Of a stretch of DNA of 64,000 bases, positions 9,890 to 18,238 are shown piece by piece (position 1 is the first letter of the stretch; every line of letters starts with the position of its first letter). A model generated the notes under the pieces. It saw nothing but the letters and a program-made list of their open reading frames with translations, searched no databases and was not told the origin of the DNA. The DNA is taken from positions 147,119 through 211,118 of the forward strand of contig JAPSLM010000004.1 in the NCBI GenBank assembly GCA_031180825.1, written 5' to 3'. The DNA comes from Paenibacillus sp. (GTDB taxonomy: Bacteria > Bacillota > Bacilli > Paenibacillales > NBRC-103111). A program made the translations under genes and the position numbers.

Positions 9890-9949
9890 CCAGCGAATTC
9901 CTCCTTCGTATAATCTGCCGTCTTTTACCCCAAACTTGGAGCAGTAGAC

Positions 9950-12900
9950 TTGTTTTCCATTCTGAACGAGGAGCGTCAGAGCGAATTGATTCCATTAACC
10001 CGTTTCAGCTTAAAAAATGCGGCTGCCATCCTGCTGGGCTCCATCCTGCTTATAATCGGGGGGATATACGCTTTCACCTCCCTGAAGGTGGACTTGCTGC
10101 CGGATGTGGAGCTGCCTGCTCTAACGGTGCAGGCCGTGTATCCCGGAGCCACTCCGGCCGATGTGGAGGAACGGGTGACGCGCGAGCTGGAACGAAGCTT
10201 GAAAGCGCTCAGCGGCCTCGAATCGTTGACGAGCCAATCGATGGAAAGCTTCGCCGTGGTGCAAATGAAGTACCCGGTCGGGACGGATATGCAACTGGCT
10301 TCTCGTCAGGCGGAGGACGCTTTTAAGGGACTAAAGCTCCCCGAAGGCGTGACGCCTAAAGTGACGCGATTGAATTTCGGCGCGCTGCCAATTCTGAATC
10401 TGGCCGTGTTCTCGAAGCAGAGCGATTCCATTGAAGAGCTTATCGTGCAAGATATTCAACCCGAATTGGAAAAAATCCCGGGCGTCAGCAGGGTGGCGGC
10501 GGGCGGCTTAAAGGAAAGCTATATCCGAATTTCCGTCGATCCCGCCAAAGCCAAAGCGTATAATCTAACCTTAACCCAAATTCAACAAAAAGTGCAGGGG
10601 CTTTTTTTGTCCTTCCCGGCCGGCTCCGTTGTGGAGAACGATCTGATCGTTCCGGTCCGGGTCGAGCAGCGAGCCGCGGGCCTCCAGGAATTGAAGCGGC
10701 TTGCGATGGATGTCCAAACGGGGTTCCCGCCTGTCCCTGCGGAGATCGCTCTGGAAGATATCGCCGTTGTGCAGCCGGTAGAGGAAGCGTCCGAGCTTGT
10801 CCGGTACAACGGCAAAAGCGCACTGGCTTTATCCATTTCCAAAAGACAGGGCGCCAATACGGTCCAAATCGCCGATCAGGCATTGGCCGTGCTGAACAAT
10901 CACCGGGACCGAATCGATTACGCGCTCGCTTTCGATCAGTCGGAAGGGATCAAGCAGTCGGTCCAAAGCCTGCAAAGAGAAGGGCTATACGGAGCGCTGT
11001 TTGCTTCTTTGGCGGTGCTTCTTTTTCTGAGAAATCTAAGAGCGACGCTTATCGCCGTATTGTCCATTCCTTTGTCTTTATTGATCGCTTCGATCGCGCT
11101 GCACCGCATGAACATCACCCTGAACATCATGACGCTGGGCGGCATGGCCGTGGCCGTAGGGCGGGTTGTCGACGACAGCATCGTGGTGATCGAAAATATT
11201 TACCGGCGCATGAGGCAAAGAAAGCCCGGCGAAGACCGGACGCAAATGACGCTTGAAGCGACCAAAGAGATTATGGGCGCGATTACATCGTCCACCCTGA
11301 CGACCATCGTCGTCTTTTTGCCGCTCGGCTTCGTGGGGGGCATTACCGGGACCGTGTTTAAGCCGTTTGCGCTGACCGTCGTCTTTGCGATCGTCGCTTC
11401 GCTGCTTGTCTCCGTTACGCTTGTCCCTATTTTGGCAAAAGCTTCGTTTGGCCGTATTCGAGAAACGGAGGAGCGGGAAAGCGCGCTGCAGCGAGGGTAT
11501 GCGGCAGTGCTCGTCTCGGCGCTGCGGCATAAATGGTCCGTGATCGCCGTTTCCCTGGCGGTGCTTGCCGGGTCGATTTTGCTGGCGCCGAAGCTCGGGT
11601 TTATTTTTTTGCCGAACGAAAAGCAGCGGATCGTCGCAGCCGCCGTACAACTGCCCCCGGCTTCCCGGCTGCAGAGAACGGACGAGCTTTCCAAACAGAT
11701 CGAACAGATGCTCCGCGAACAGCCGGACGTCTTAGAATACGTATTTACAACCATCGGCGGGCTTGATTACCGTTCCGGTCTCAAGCAGGAGAATCAGGCG
11801 CAGTACATGATGAGCGTGAGCCGTTCGGCCGATATGGAAGCCGTCGTGAAGACGCTCGCGGCCAAGATGGATGCGACCGTGAAAAAAAGCTCGCCGGAAG
11901 GAACCGTAACGGTACAGGAAATGGGCTTCGGCGGACCGATGACCGGGACAACCGTCGAAGTCCGGCTGTTCGGCGGCCAGCCGGACCGGCTGGGAGAAGC
12001 CGCCAAGCGGATGGAGGACCGGCTGAAGCAGATGCCTGCTTTGCGCTCGGTCAAAAACAATTTTCGCGAAAAGCAGCGCCAGTGGACGGTCCGGATCGAT
12101 CCGGGGAAAGCCGCCGCGGCAGGAGTCGATCCCCAACTGGTGCTCGGGCTCGTTGCGGACCGGACCAGGCCGGTCGAGATCGGCACGTATAAGCTGGACG
12201 GCAAGCCGCAAAAGCTGGAGGCAGCGTATACGGCGGGCCCGGCCAATGCCGCCGAACTGGAGCAACTGCCGCTGTTCGGCAAACAAGGCCCGGTGCTGCT
12301 TCGCGATATAGCGGCCGTCGAAGCGTCCGATATCGTATCCGCGATTCAGAAGCTGGACGGCAAGCCTTACGCCGCAGTCAGCGCGGAAATTACCGGAAAC
12401 AACATCAGTCAAGCGACGCAGAAGGTTTGGGACGCGGCTTCCGCCGTTCCGCTGCCGGAAGGCGTGACGATCGGCTTCGGCGGCGGCAGCGGCGAGACGG
12501 AGAAGACGTTCAAGGATCTGGGCGTGGCGATTGCCGCGGCCGTCGGGCTGGTCTACTTGGTCATGCTCGTCACCTTCGGGCAAGCCCGCATTCCGTTCAT
12601 CATCTTATCTTCGCTGCTGTTCGTGCCGGTCGGCGCGGCCTTCGGCCTATACTGGACCGGAGAGCCGCTGTCCGTCAGCGCCATGATCGGGCTGCTGATG
12701 CTGGTAGGCATCGTCGTGACGAATGCGATAGTGCTGATCGACCGGGTGCGTCAAAACCGCGACAGCGGGTTAACCATACGTGAGGCGCTTATCGAAGCGG
12801 GCAAAACGCGGCTACGCCCTATTCTGATGACCGCATTCGCAACCGTTTGCGCATTGATTCCTTTGGCGCTGACCGAATCGGAGGGCAGCTTGATCTCCAA

Positions 12901-13030
12901 AGGTCTGGCCGTCGTCGTGATCGGAGGCTTGGTTACGTCGACGCTGCTGACGCTGGTCATCGTGCCGGTCATGTACGAATTGTTTTTTCATCGTCAGCGC
13001 CGCAGGGAACTGCGGAACAAAAGGAGGTAA
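9950..13030 (+). CDS. RND-family efflux transporter (AcrB/SwrC-like)
   Basis: Proton-driven inner-membrane exporter of 1026 residues, the full length of the HAE-RND class. It has TM1 near residues 20-40, two large extracytoplasmic loops, TM2-6 (about 340-510) and TM8-12 (about 850-1010). The proton-relay Asp pair is in VVDDSIVVIEN and the second-half signature in GIVVTNAIVLIDRVR. B. subtilis SwrC (surfactin resistance, swarming) is the nearest well-known homologue type, but the substrate here is unknown. No periplasmic-adaptor gene is adjacent. The start is TTG 9950 with TGGAGC upstream; TTG 9986 after GAGGAG is an alternative. Confidence 0.92.
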   Translation: MFSILNEERQSELIPLTRFSLKNAAAILLGSILLIIGGIYAFTSLKVDLLPDVELPALTVQAVYPGATPADVEERVTRELERSLKALSGLESLTSQSMESFAVVQMKYPVGTDMQLASRQAEDAFKGLKLPEGVTPKVTRLNFGALPILNLAVFSKQSDSIEELIVQDIQPELEKIPGVSRVAAGGLKESYIRISVDPAKAKAYNLTLTQIQQKVQGLFLSFPAGSVVENDLIVPVRVEQRAAGLQELKRLAMDVQTGFPPVPAEIALEDIAVVQPVEEASELVRYNGKSALALSISKRQGANTVQIADQALAVLNNHRDRIDYALAFDQSEGIKQSVQSLQREGLYGALFASLAVLLFLRNLRATLIAVLSIPLSLLIASIALHRMNITLNIMTLGGMAVAVGRVVDDSIVVIENIYRRMRQRKPGEDRTQMTLEATKEIMGAITSSTLTTIVVFLPLGFVGGITGTVFKPFALTVVFAIVASLLVSVTLVPILAKASFGRIRETEERESALQRGYAAVLVSALRHKWSVIAVSLAVLAGSILLAPKLGFIFLPNEKQRIVAAAVQLPPASRLQRTDELSKQIEQMLREQPDVLEYVFTTIGGLDYRSGLKQENQAQYMMSVSRSADMEAVVKTLAAKMDATVKKSSPEGTVTVQEMGFGGPMTGTTVEVRLFGGQPDRLGEAAKRMEDRLKQMPALRSVKNNFREKQRQWTVRIDPGKAAAAGVDPQLVLGLVADRTRPVEIGTYKLDGKPQKLEAAYTAGPANAAELEQLPLFGKQGPVLLRDIAAVEASDIVSAIQKLDGKPYAAVSAEITGNNISQATQKVWDAASAVPLPEGVTIGFGGGSGETEKTFKDLGVAIAAAVGLVYLVMLVTFGQARIPFIILSSLLFVPVGAAFGLYWTGEPLSVSAMIGLLMLVGIVVTNAIVLIDRVRQNRDSGLTIREALIEAGKTRLRPILMTAFATVCALIPLALTESEGSLISKGLAVVVIGGLVTSTLLTLVIVPVMYELFFHRQRRRELRNKRR

Positions 13031-13210
13031 AACGAGTTTTTAAGCTTTTATGCCGTCCTCCTGCGAGGAAAACGCGGAATTTTCTGATTTCCGGCGAAAA
13101 TCAATGACTGCCTGGCAGGAATATTAAATAATTATGTAGTATAATGTATATAGACAATAGAATCAGGCTCACAGACACATGGTTTGAAAAAAATGAATCG
13201 AGGGATTTTT

Positions 13211-13798
13211 ATGGCAATTAGGTTAGCGACCGAATACGTCAAAACCTGCCTGCAGCTTACGGAAGCCGAGATGGCCAAGTTCATTCGGATGTTTGTCGAT
13301 CACGGAGCCTCTCTGCAAGTCAAAGTACTCGAAAACGGAAATCAAGAGGTGGTATTGCCGGACGACGCCGGCGAAGAAATCGTGCTGTCGTTCGAACGTG
13401 AAATGAACTTGTATGTATGCCGGGGAACATGCCGCATTCGCAACAAAAATTTGGTCAATCTGATGCGCAAAGCCGTAGCCGAATTTAAAGGCGACGCTGT
13501 CGTGCATCGCATTTATGCAGCATACACGATGGTCTATACGTACAAGCAAGGTGCGGTTGTCCGAATTACCGAGAAAAAGGGCGCCGCGGAAAAAGTGATT
13601 TACGAATACCGGGACACCCTCGGACAACTGGAGCAGCTGTTCCACAAGAATGAGGTGGAGCAGGAGATCCAAATGCTCAAAGCCCAAGTGAATCATCTGC
13701 TCGATATGAGAAACGAGATGCAAGAAGCCGCCATCCGCGAGCATATCGACGGGCGTCTGCAGAAGCTTACCCATCGATTGTTTGTACTCGAAGCTTAA
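13211..13798 (+). CDS. conserved unknown protein, about 195 aa, C-terminal coiled coil
   Basis: I do not recognise a named domain. The first 130 residues look like a mixed alpha/beta fold with a CRGTCRI segment holding two Cys. Residues 140-190 form a likely coiled coil (heptad-like Leu, Glu, Gln), ending in a helix with HRLFVLEA. There is no signal peptide or membrane span, so it is probably cytoplasmic. ATG 13211 follows GAGGGA; an upstream frame start at 13184 lacks a ribosome-binding site. A TATAAT at 13140-13145 is a candidate -10 without a good -35. It stands alone between the RND gene and a terminator. Confidence 0.7.
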   Translation: MAIRLATEYVKTCLQLTEAEMAKFIRMFVDHGASLQVKVLENGNQEVVLPDDAGEEIVLSFEREMNLYVCRGTCRIRNKNLVNLMRKAVAEFKGDAVVHRIYAAYTMVYTYKQGAVVRITEKKGAAEKVIYEYRDTLGQLEQLFHKNEVEQEIQMLKAQVNHLLDMRNEMQEAAIREHIDGRLQKLTHRLFVLEA

Positions 13799-13837
13799 CA
13801 TATATTCTTTTAGACTTCTCGATCATAGCTGAAAAAG

Positions 13838-13880
13838 CTCTTCCCGCTCGCCCATACAAAGGGCAGGGAAGAGTTTTTTT
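13838..13880 (+). terminator. intrinsic terminator
   Basis: CTCTTCCC (13838-13845) pairs with GGGAAGAG (13866-13873), with an inner GCCC/GGGC pairing, and is followed by a T7 run. It ends the unknown gene at 13211. Confidence 0.88.
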
Positions 13881-13919
13881 GTATTTTTATGCACCGGAGG
13901 GTATTTTCACCTTGGCCTC

Positions 13920-14048
13920 AGAGGGGAAAAACGGCAAAGTTGGGCTTGTTCGGCCCTGCAAAGCTTACACCCCGGGCGGGCATCGGGCATAATTTAATGT
14001 TGTGTGCCGCCCTGTGGCAGGTAAATATGGCCTGTGCAAAAAAAAGGG
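13920..14048 (+). other. structured non-coding segment upstream of speD, GCAAAGC box
   Basis: No gene is seen. The strand folds into GGGC-loop-GCCC (about 13942-13956), a GGGCGG/CCGCCC stem with one bulge (about 13974-14012) and a CAGG/CCTG hairpin (about 14018-14034). The GGCAAAG...GCAAAGC pair recalls the c-di-GMP-I (GEMM) riboswitch core, but the conserved 3' part of that family is missing. It is left unclassified. Confidence 0.3.
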
Positions 14049-14077
14049 TTGCATTTCTGTTCAATAGATGTTATTTT
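14049..14077 (+). promoter_or_regulatory. candidate sigma-A promoter of speD
   Basis: TTGCAT (14049-14054), a 17-bp spacer and TATTTT (14072-14077). Transcription would start near 14084, giving a leader of about 140 nt that contains the structured segment at 14099-14214. Confidence 0.4.
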
Positions 14078-14098
14078 TATCTTCGTTGAAAACAAAAT

Positions 14099-14214
14099 AG
14101 GAACCAGGATTCACTCAGGACATGTAATGTTGCGAGAGATTATTCCCTCGGGAAGTGAATGACGTAGGTCCTAGCGGATGAAATTTTCAAAACATTTTAT
14201 TCCTAGGAAGGGGG
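14099..14214 (+). promoter_or_regulatory. structured speD leader with alternative helices (candidate riboswitch)
   Basis: P1 pairs AGGAaCC (14099-14105) with GGTCCT (14167-14172). P2 pairs ATTCACT (14109-14115) with AGTGAAT (14154-14160). The enclosed loop carries ACAT/ATGT and CGAG/CTCG hairpins. The P1 3' strand is also part of TCCTAG (14169-14174), which can pair with CTAGGA (14203-14208) next to the AAGGGGG ribosome-binding site. The two pairings exclude each other, which is the usual logic of a translational switch. No known family is recognised. Confidence 0.45.
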
Positions 14215-14223
14215 AACCGGAAG

Positions 14224-14625
14224 ATGGAATATTCAACTTTCGGAAGACACGTAGCTGTAGACACTTGGGGAGTAAATTTTGATCTTCTCAACAATGCTGA
14301 ATGGTTACAAGCGCAAATGGTAGAAGCTGCTGAGGTATGCGGAGCAACCGTTTTGTCGGTACAATCCAAACAATTTGAACCCCAAGGGGCAACCGTTCTG
14401 GTCATGTTGTCGGAAAGTCATCTCTCCATTCATACGTATCCTGAGAGAGGATTTGCTGCCCTTGACTGCTATACTTGCGGCGAGACGGTAGACCCTCAGC
14501 TCGCGATCGAGCACATGCTGTCCGTGCTGAAGCCGGAAGTGTCTCATGCGAAGAAACTGGTTCGCGGTATGGGTGAACTGCAAGTGGAAACGCCGGTATT
14601 GAAGCAAGCTGAATTGGTAAAATAA
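14224..14625 (+). CDS. speD: S-adenosylmethionine decarboxylase proenzyme (prokaryotic, SpeD)
   Basis: Makes decarboxylated SAM, the aminopropyl donor for spermidine. It is 133 residues, the short prokaryotic class 1B form that self-cleaves to create the pyruvoyl cofactor. The cleavage motif SESHLSIHTYPE places the pyruvoyl-forming serine at Ser65, with His70 and Cys85 at the spacing (+5, +20) known from the Thermotoga enzyme. ATG 14224 has AAGGGGG ten bases upstream. No speE lies next to it. A long structured leader precedes the gene, so control at the RNA level is likely. A strong terminator follows, so it is monocistronic. Confidence 0.96.
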   Translation: MEYSTFGRHVAVDTWGVNFDLLNNAEWLQAQMVEAAEVCGATVLSVQSKQFEPQGATVLVMLSESHLSIHTYPERGFAALDCYTCGETVDPQLAIEHMLSVLKPEVSHAKKLVRGMGELQVETPVLKQAELVK

Positions 14626-14642
14626 TTACAAACGCATATACG

Positions 14643-14676
14643 ATAACCACGGATGATTCCGTGGTTATTTCTTTTG
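14643..14676 (+). terminator. intrinsic terminator after speD
   Basis: A perfect 11-bp stem, ATAACCACGGA with TCCGTGGTTAT, has a four-base loop and is followed by TTTCTTTT. Confidence 0.9.
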
Positions 14677-14749
14677 CTCCGGGCCCATACACTCTCAAAG
14701 AGAGCTTGGTTCCTGCGGCGTCCGCCGCAGGCAGAGGAGGGGGACCCGG

Positions 14750-15280
14750 TTGAAAAGATTCAGAAAGAAGCTGTTTATGTACCTGATCGTAGCCGTGCTG
14801 ATCGTCTGGCCCGTAATGCAAATTGCAGAGCTGACCGGTCATAAGGCACCGCCCGAAAAAGCGGAAAAACTGCTGTATCAAGTATCCCTCTTTCAAATGG
14901 AGCTGCTCGGCAGCTACTTACAGGACACCGGCAAGCTTAAAGATACCGATTCGCTCAGCGCGCTCCGTCAAGCCGTTTACTCGGCTTCGTTCGCGCATGA
15001 TCATCTGGCGCTCGCCTACGGCGAAGGCAGCTTGGCGAAGCTCGATTCGCTCGCCCAGCTCATGCAGTATTTGCTGCGCCTTCAGGTCGGCGGCTCCCGC
15101 CCTTTGCGCGCGGAGGAGGCCCAGACTCTCGGAGACGTTTCGAAGCTGTACGCCGACCTTTACGAGGCCTACGGCAAACTGATGTCGAGCGGCGCCGACA
15201 TTGTCGATTCGCAGAACGACCGTTTGATGAAATCCGACAAAGCGATTGCCGACCTCCTGCGCAAAAAGCTGCTGCAATAA
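14750..15280 (+). CDS. small membrane-anchored protein of unknown function
   Basis: I do not recognise a family. The 176-residue product has a basic N-terminus (KRFRKK), one hydrophobic segment (residues 9-27, signal anchor or signal peptide) and then an almost wholly helical extracytoplasmic region rich in Leu, Ala, Lys and Asp. TTG 14750 is supported by GGAGGGGG eight bases upstream. It stands alone between the speD terminator and the long hemA spacer. Confidence 0.65.
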   Translation: MKRFRKKLFMYLIVAVLIVWPVMQIAELTGHKAPPEKAEKLLYQVSLFQMELLGSYLQDTGKLKDTDSLSALRQAVYSASFAHDHLALAYGEGSLAKLDSLAQLMQYLLRLQVGGSRPLRAEEAQTLGDVSKLYADLYEAYGKLMSSGADIVDSQNDRLMKSDKAIADLLRKKLLQ

Positions 15281-15620
15281 TCGTCCGTTCGTATAGGTCC
15301 GCCCGTTTCGGCGGAAACTAAAAATGGCAGCCTTAGGCAGTGAAAGGGCGGTAAAGTAGCAAGTTGGACGGTATATTGGCTAGGTTGGGGAAGGACTTTG
15401 CTGATAGGAGAAGGGTGCCGTGTTGGCACGCATATGGGAAAGCGAACGTGATTTCAGTCACAGCCTGCTTCAGCGAGGCGTGGTAGGATGTTGGGGGAAG
15501 AAGGGGAATTATCTAGTGGGACTATAGCGGTGCTGGCTTTTTGATGGAATGATCGAGTTTCATTGTACTTGGCTTGTTCCCGCCGATGAGTGTGGGAGCT
15601 AAGCCCGTCGCAGTGAAGCG

Positions 15621-15668
15621 TGTTCAGGAGATGGCCGCTTCCCTAGGGAAGCCGGCCTCCCCTGAACA
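15621..15668. repeat. long hairpin in the hemA spacer (1)
   Basis: TGTTCAGG (15621-15628) pairs with CCTGAACA (15661-15668). Pairing continues inward through GGCC and GCTTCCC to a TAGGGAAG turn, about 20 bp in all with small mismatches. No T-run follows. Confidence 0.6.
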
Positions 15669-15755
15669 GACCCGTTCCCTATACTACAGCAGCTCTCATG
15701 CGCGTCTCTGCGCCTCCTGCGTTCTTTACCCGTTCCCGCACGCCGTTAAGCGTAT

Positions 15756-15809
15756 CCTTGCGTTAACCGGCCTCCTCTCCATAGGGAGAGAGGGGCGGTT
15801 AACGCAAGG
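15756..15809. repeat. long hairpin in the hemA spacer (2)
   Basis: CCTTGCGTTAACCG (15756-15769) pairs perfectly with CGGTTAACGCAAGG (15796-15809). An inner CCTC-CTCTCC/GGAGAG-GGGG stem carries a four-base loop. About 24 bp pair in total. AGGAAAAG follows, not a T-run, so it is not a standard terminator. Confidence 0.65.
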
Positions 15810-15937
15810 AGGAAAAGCGCTCACTCCACCAACAGTGCATCGAAGCTCGGGGGGTTCAGGGGCTTGGATCCCCCCTCTCCCTGTAATAAAACTTTCAAAA
15901 TTATTGTCGCAAAAACTCGGACTTGTTCCGCATGGTG

Positions 15938-15946
15938 TGATATAAT
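15938..15946 (+). promoter_or_regulatory. extended -10 promoter of the hemA operon
   Basis: TGATATAAT is an extended -10 element (TGnTATAAT). The -35 region is poor. Transcription would start close to 15953, about 20 bases before the hemA start, so the hairpins upstream are not in this transcript. Confidence 0.55.
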
Positions 15947-15972
15947 GAATTGACTTTACGAGGAGGAGGCAG

Positions 15973-17385
15973 GTGAACCAGATGCATATCGTCGTGGCGG
16001 GTTTAAATTATCGCACAGCACCGGTGTCCATCAGAGAAAAATTTGCATTCGCCGAAGGGGATTTGCCGCTGGCGCTGAAGGAGCTCAAGGAAACGAAGAG
16101 CGTCATGGAGTGCGTCATCGTGGGCACCTGCAACCGGACGGAATTGTACGTAGCGGTCGACCGCCAGCCCTGTGCCCATTATTTGCGGGGTTTTATCGAG
16201 AAGTGGTTCGGCGTGCCGAGGGACGAATATCAGCAGCATTTGTACGTTTACGAGAACGAGAAGGCGATCGAGCATTTATTCCGCGTCACAAGCGGTCTCG
16301 ACTCCATGGTCATCGGCGAGACGCAAATTCTGGGACAAGTTCGGGACGCGTTCCTGCTGGCTCAGCGCGAGAAAACGACCGGCGTCTTGTTCAATACGCT
16401 GTTCAAACAAGCCGTAACGATGGCAAAACGGGCTCATTTCGAGACCGGCATCGGGGAAAATCCGGTGTCCGTCAGCTATGCGGCGGTCGAGCTGGGCAAG
16501 CGTATTTTCGGCAGCTACGCGAATAAGAAGGTTTTGATTATCGGCGCGGGGAAAATGAGCGAGCTGACCGTGAAGCATCTGTACGCCAACGGCGCCGACA
16601 AGGTGACGGTCGTGAACCGGACGCTTAGCCGGGCGCAAGAGCTGGCGGACAAGTTCCGGGGCGTGGCGAGCACGATGGACCGGCTGCTGACGCACCTGGA
16701 AGAAGCCGACATTGTGATCAGTTCCACCGGAGCCGCAGGTTACGTGCTGACGGCCGAGCAAGTGTCCTGTATTTTGCAGCGGCGCCGCTCGCGACCGCTG
16801 TTCATGATCGACATCGCGGTTCCGAGAGACCTCGATCCGCGGCTCGGCGAGATGCCGAACGTCTTTTTGTACGATATTGACAATCTTCAATCGCTCGTGA
16901 ATTCCCATTTGGAAGAAAGGCGTAAAGCCGCGGTGCAGATTGAGAAAATGATCCGCGAGGAAATGGCGGCCTTCGAGCAGTGGACGAAAACGCTGGGCGT
17001 CAGCCCGGTCATTCAAGCGCTGCAGACCAAAGCGGCCACGATTCACGAGGAAACGATGGACAGCTTGATGAAGAAGCTGCCGGATTTGGATGAACACGAA
17101 TTGAAGGTTATTCGCAAATTAACGAAAAGCATCGTCAATCAGATGCTGCGCGACCCTATTGTCCGCATTAAAGAAATGGCTGCCGAGCGTCATGGGGATG
17201 ACGCGCTGGACATGTTCACGAAAATTTTTGCTTTGGAAGAGCCTTTGGCTGAGCAAAAACGGGTGGAGCAGGCGGTACGGAAGCAGGAAGCGGAGGCGGC
17301 GCAGGATCGGATCAAGGAAGAACTGCTGTCCAAAGTGCGGGCCGCGGCGCCTGCCGAAGCGCTTGATGTTCTGGCCAAAGCTTGA
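15973..17385 (+). CDS. hemA: glutamyl-tRNA reductase
   Basis: Reduces glutamyl-tRNA to glutamate-1-semialdehyde, the committed step of the C5 haem pathway. It is 470 residues with three parts. The catalytic domain has the nucleophile Cys53 in GTCNRTE. The NADPH-binding Rossmann domain is near residue 190 (LIIGAGKMSEL). A helical dimerisation domain is followed by a Lys/Glu/Ala-rich tail a little longer than in Bacillus. GTG 15973 follows AGGAGG by six bases; ATG 15982 matches the family N-terminus and is possible. It is the first gene of hemA-hemX-sirC-hemC-cobA/hemD-hemB. Confidence 0.97.
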   Translation: MNQMHIVVAGLNYRTAPVSIREKFAFAEGDLPLALKELKETKSVMECVIVGTCNRTELYVAVDRQPCAHYLRGFIEKWFGVPRDEYQQHLYVYENEKAIEHLFRVTSGLDSMVIGETQILGQVRDAFLLAQREKTTGVLFNTLFKQAVTMAKRAHFETGIGENPVSVSYAAVELGKRIFGSYANKKVLIIGAGKMSELTVKHLYANGADKVTVVNRTLSRAQELADKFRGVASTMDRLLTHLEEADIVISSTGAAGYVLTAEQVSCILQRRRSRPLFMIDIAVPRDLDPRLGEMPNVFLYDIDNLQSLVNSHLEERRKAAVQIEKMIREEMAAFEQWTKTLGVSPVIQALQTKAATIHEETMDSLMKKLPDLDEHELKVIRKLTKSIVNQMLRDPIVRIKEMAAERHGDDALDMFTKIFALEEPLAEQKRVEQAVRKQEAEAAQDRIKEELLSKVRAAAPAEALDVLAKA

Positions 17386-17400
17386 CCGGAAAGGAACAGC

Positions 17401-18225
17401 ATGGTCACTCAAACCTGGTTGTACGATGTCATTTTATATATTTATGCCCTGAGCCTCCTGTTTTACTTCTCGGACTTTGTCGGTCCGAACCGAAGTGCAA
17501 AGCGGATGGGGACAGGGTTGCTTTCTTTTGTATGGGTGCTGCAAACCGCCTATTTAATCTATAGCCTGGTCACGCACGGCAAGCTGTCGGCGTTTTCCAT
17601 GTTCGAAACGCTTTTTATTTTATCCTGGCTGCTTGTGACCGTCTCGCTGATCGTGAACCGCTTTTTCAGAATCGAGCTGTTCGTGTTCTTGGTCAACGTG
17701 TTCGGATTCGCGACGTTCGCGCTTAATGTCTTCAGCCGGCCGGGACTGGCGCCGACCTTGTCGCATTGGAATATTAACGACGAGCTGCTGTTCATTCATA
17801 TCACGCTGGCGATTTCCGGCTATGCGGCCTTTGTCGTATCCGCCATCTTTTCGGGCATGTACTTGTTCCTGCACCGCAAGCTGAAGGAAAAGCGGTGGTC
17901 GCAGCAAATGCTGCGGCTGCCGAGTTTGGAGAATACGGACCGTTACGCGTTTATTTCCGTAGTGATCGGAGCTCCGCTTCTGCTGCTTACGCTGTCGCTG
18001 GGGATCGTCTGGATCGCGCTGGAGGGCGATTTCATGCTCTTCTTCGATCCGAAGGTGCTGAATTCGTGGTTCGTGCTGCTGGCTTATATTTTTTATTTGT
18101 TTCAACGGTTGGTGATGAAAGCGGCGGGCAACCGGCTGGCGTTGTGGAACTTGGCCGCGTTTGTCATCACGCTGCTCAACTTTTTGTTGGCCAACCAATA
18201 TTCGAACTTCCATCAATGGTATTGA
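17401..18225 (+). CDS. hemX: HemX/CcsA-type membrane protein of the hem operon
   Basis: Polytopic membrane protein of 274 residues with about eight transmembrane helices, of the cytochrome c assembly (CcsA/CcmC) superfamily. B. subtilis HemX occupies the same place and lowers HemA levels; the molecular role is not settled. The conserved region includes LFIHITLAISGYAAF near residue 130. ATG 17401 is preceded by AAAGGAA. The gene is 15 bp after hemA and 13 bp before the next gene, so the genes are co-transcribed. Confidence 0.88.
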   Translation: MVTQTWLYDVILYIYALSLLFYFSDFVGPNRSAKRMGTGLLSFVWVLQTAYLIYSLVTHGKLSAFSMFETLFILSWLLVTVSLIVNRFFRIELFVFLVNVFGFATFALNVFSRPGLAPTLSHWNINDELLFIHITLAISGYAAFVVSAIFSGMYLFLHRKLKEKRWSQQMLRLPSLENTDRYAFISVVIGAPLLLLTLSLGIVWIALEGDFMLFFDPKVLNSWFVLLAYIFYLFQRLVMKAAGNRLALWNLAAFVITLLNFLLANQYSNFHQWY

Positions 18226-18238
18226 GGGGGCGCAGGAA

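Larger units (their letters stand above)
15281..15937. other. 650-bp gene-poor spacer before hemA
   Basis: No convincing gene. The one long plus-strand frame (15574-15945) has no ribosome-binding site, no family resemblance and runs through the hairpins. The spacer contains short stems (GTGCC/GGCAC near 15416, GTGA/TCAC near 15450) and two long hairpins listed separately. It is much longer than other spacers here and could hold a non-coding RNA or the remains of a mobile element. Confidence 0.45.

Noticed and set aside
13920..14048. c-di-GMP-I riboswitch
   Set aside because: Only the GGCAAAG/GCAAAGC half is similar; the conserved 3' GGTAGCxGGGTT-like part and the GNRA loop are missing, so the family name is not given.
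15574..15945. Possible 123-codon gene in the hemA spacer
   Set aside because: No ribosome-binding site, passes through two long hairpins and the hemA promoter, and the protein resembles no family.
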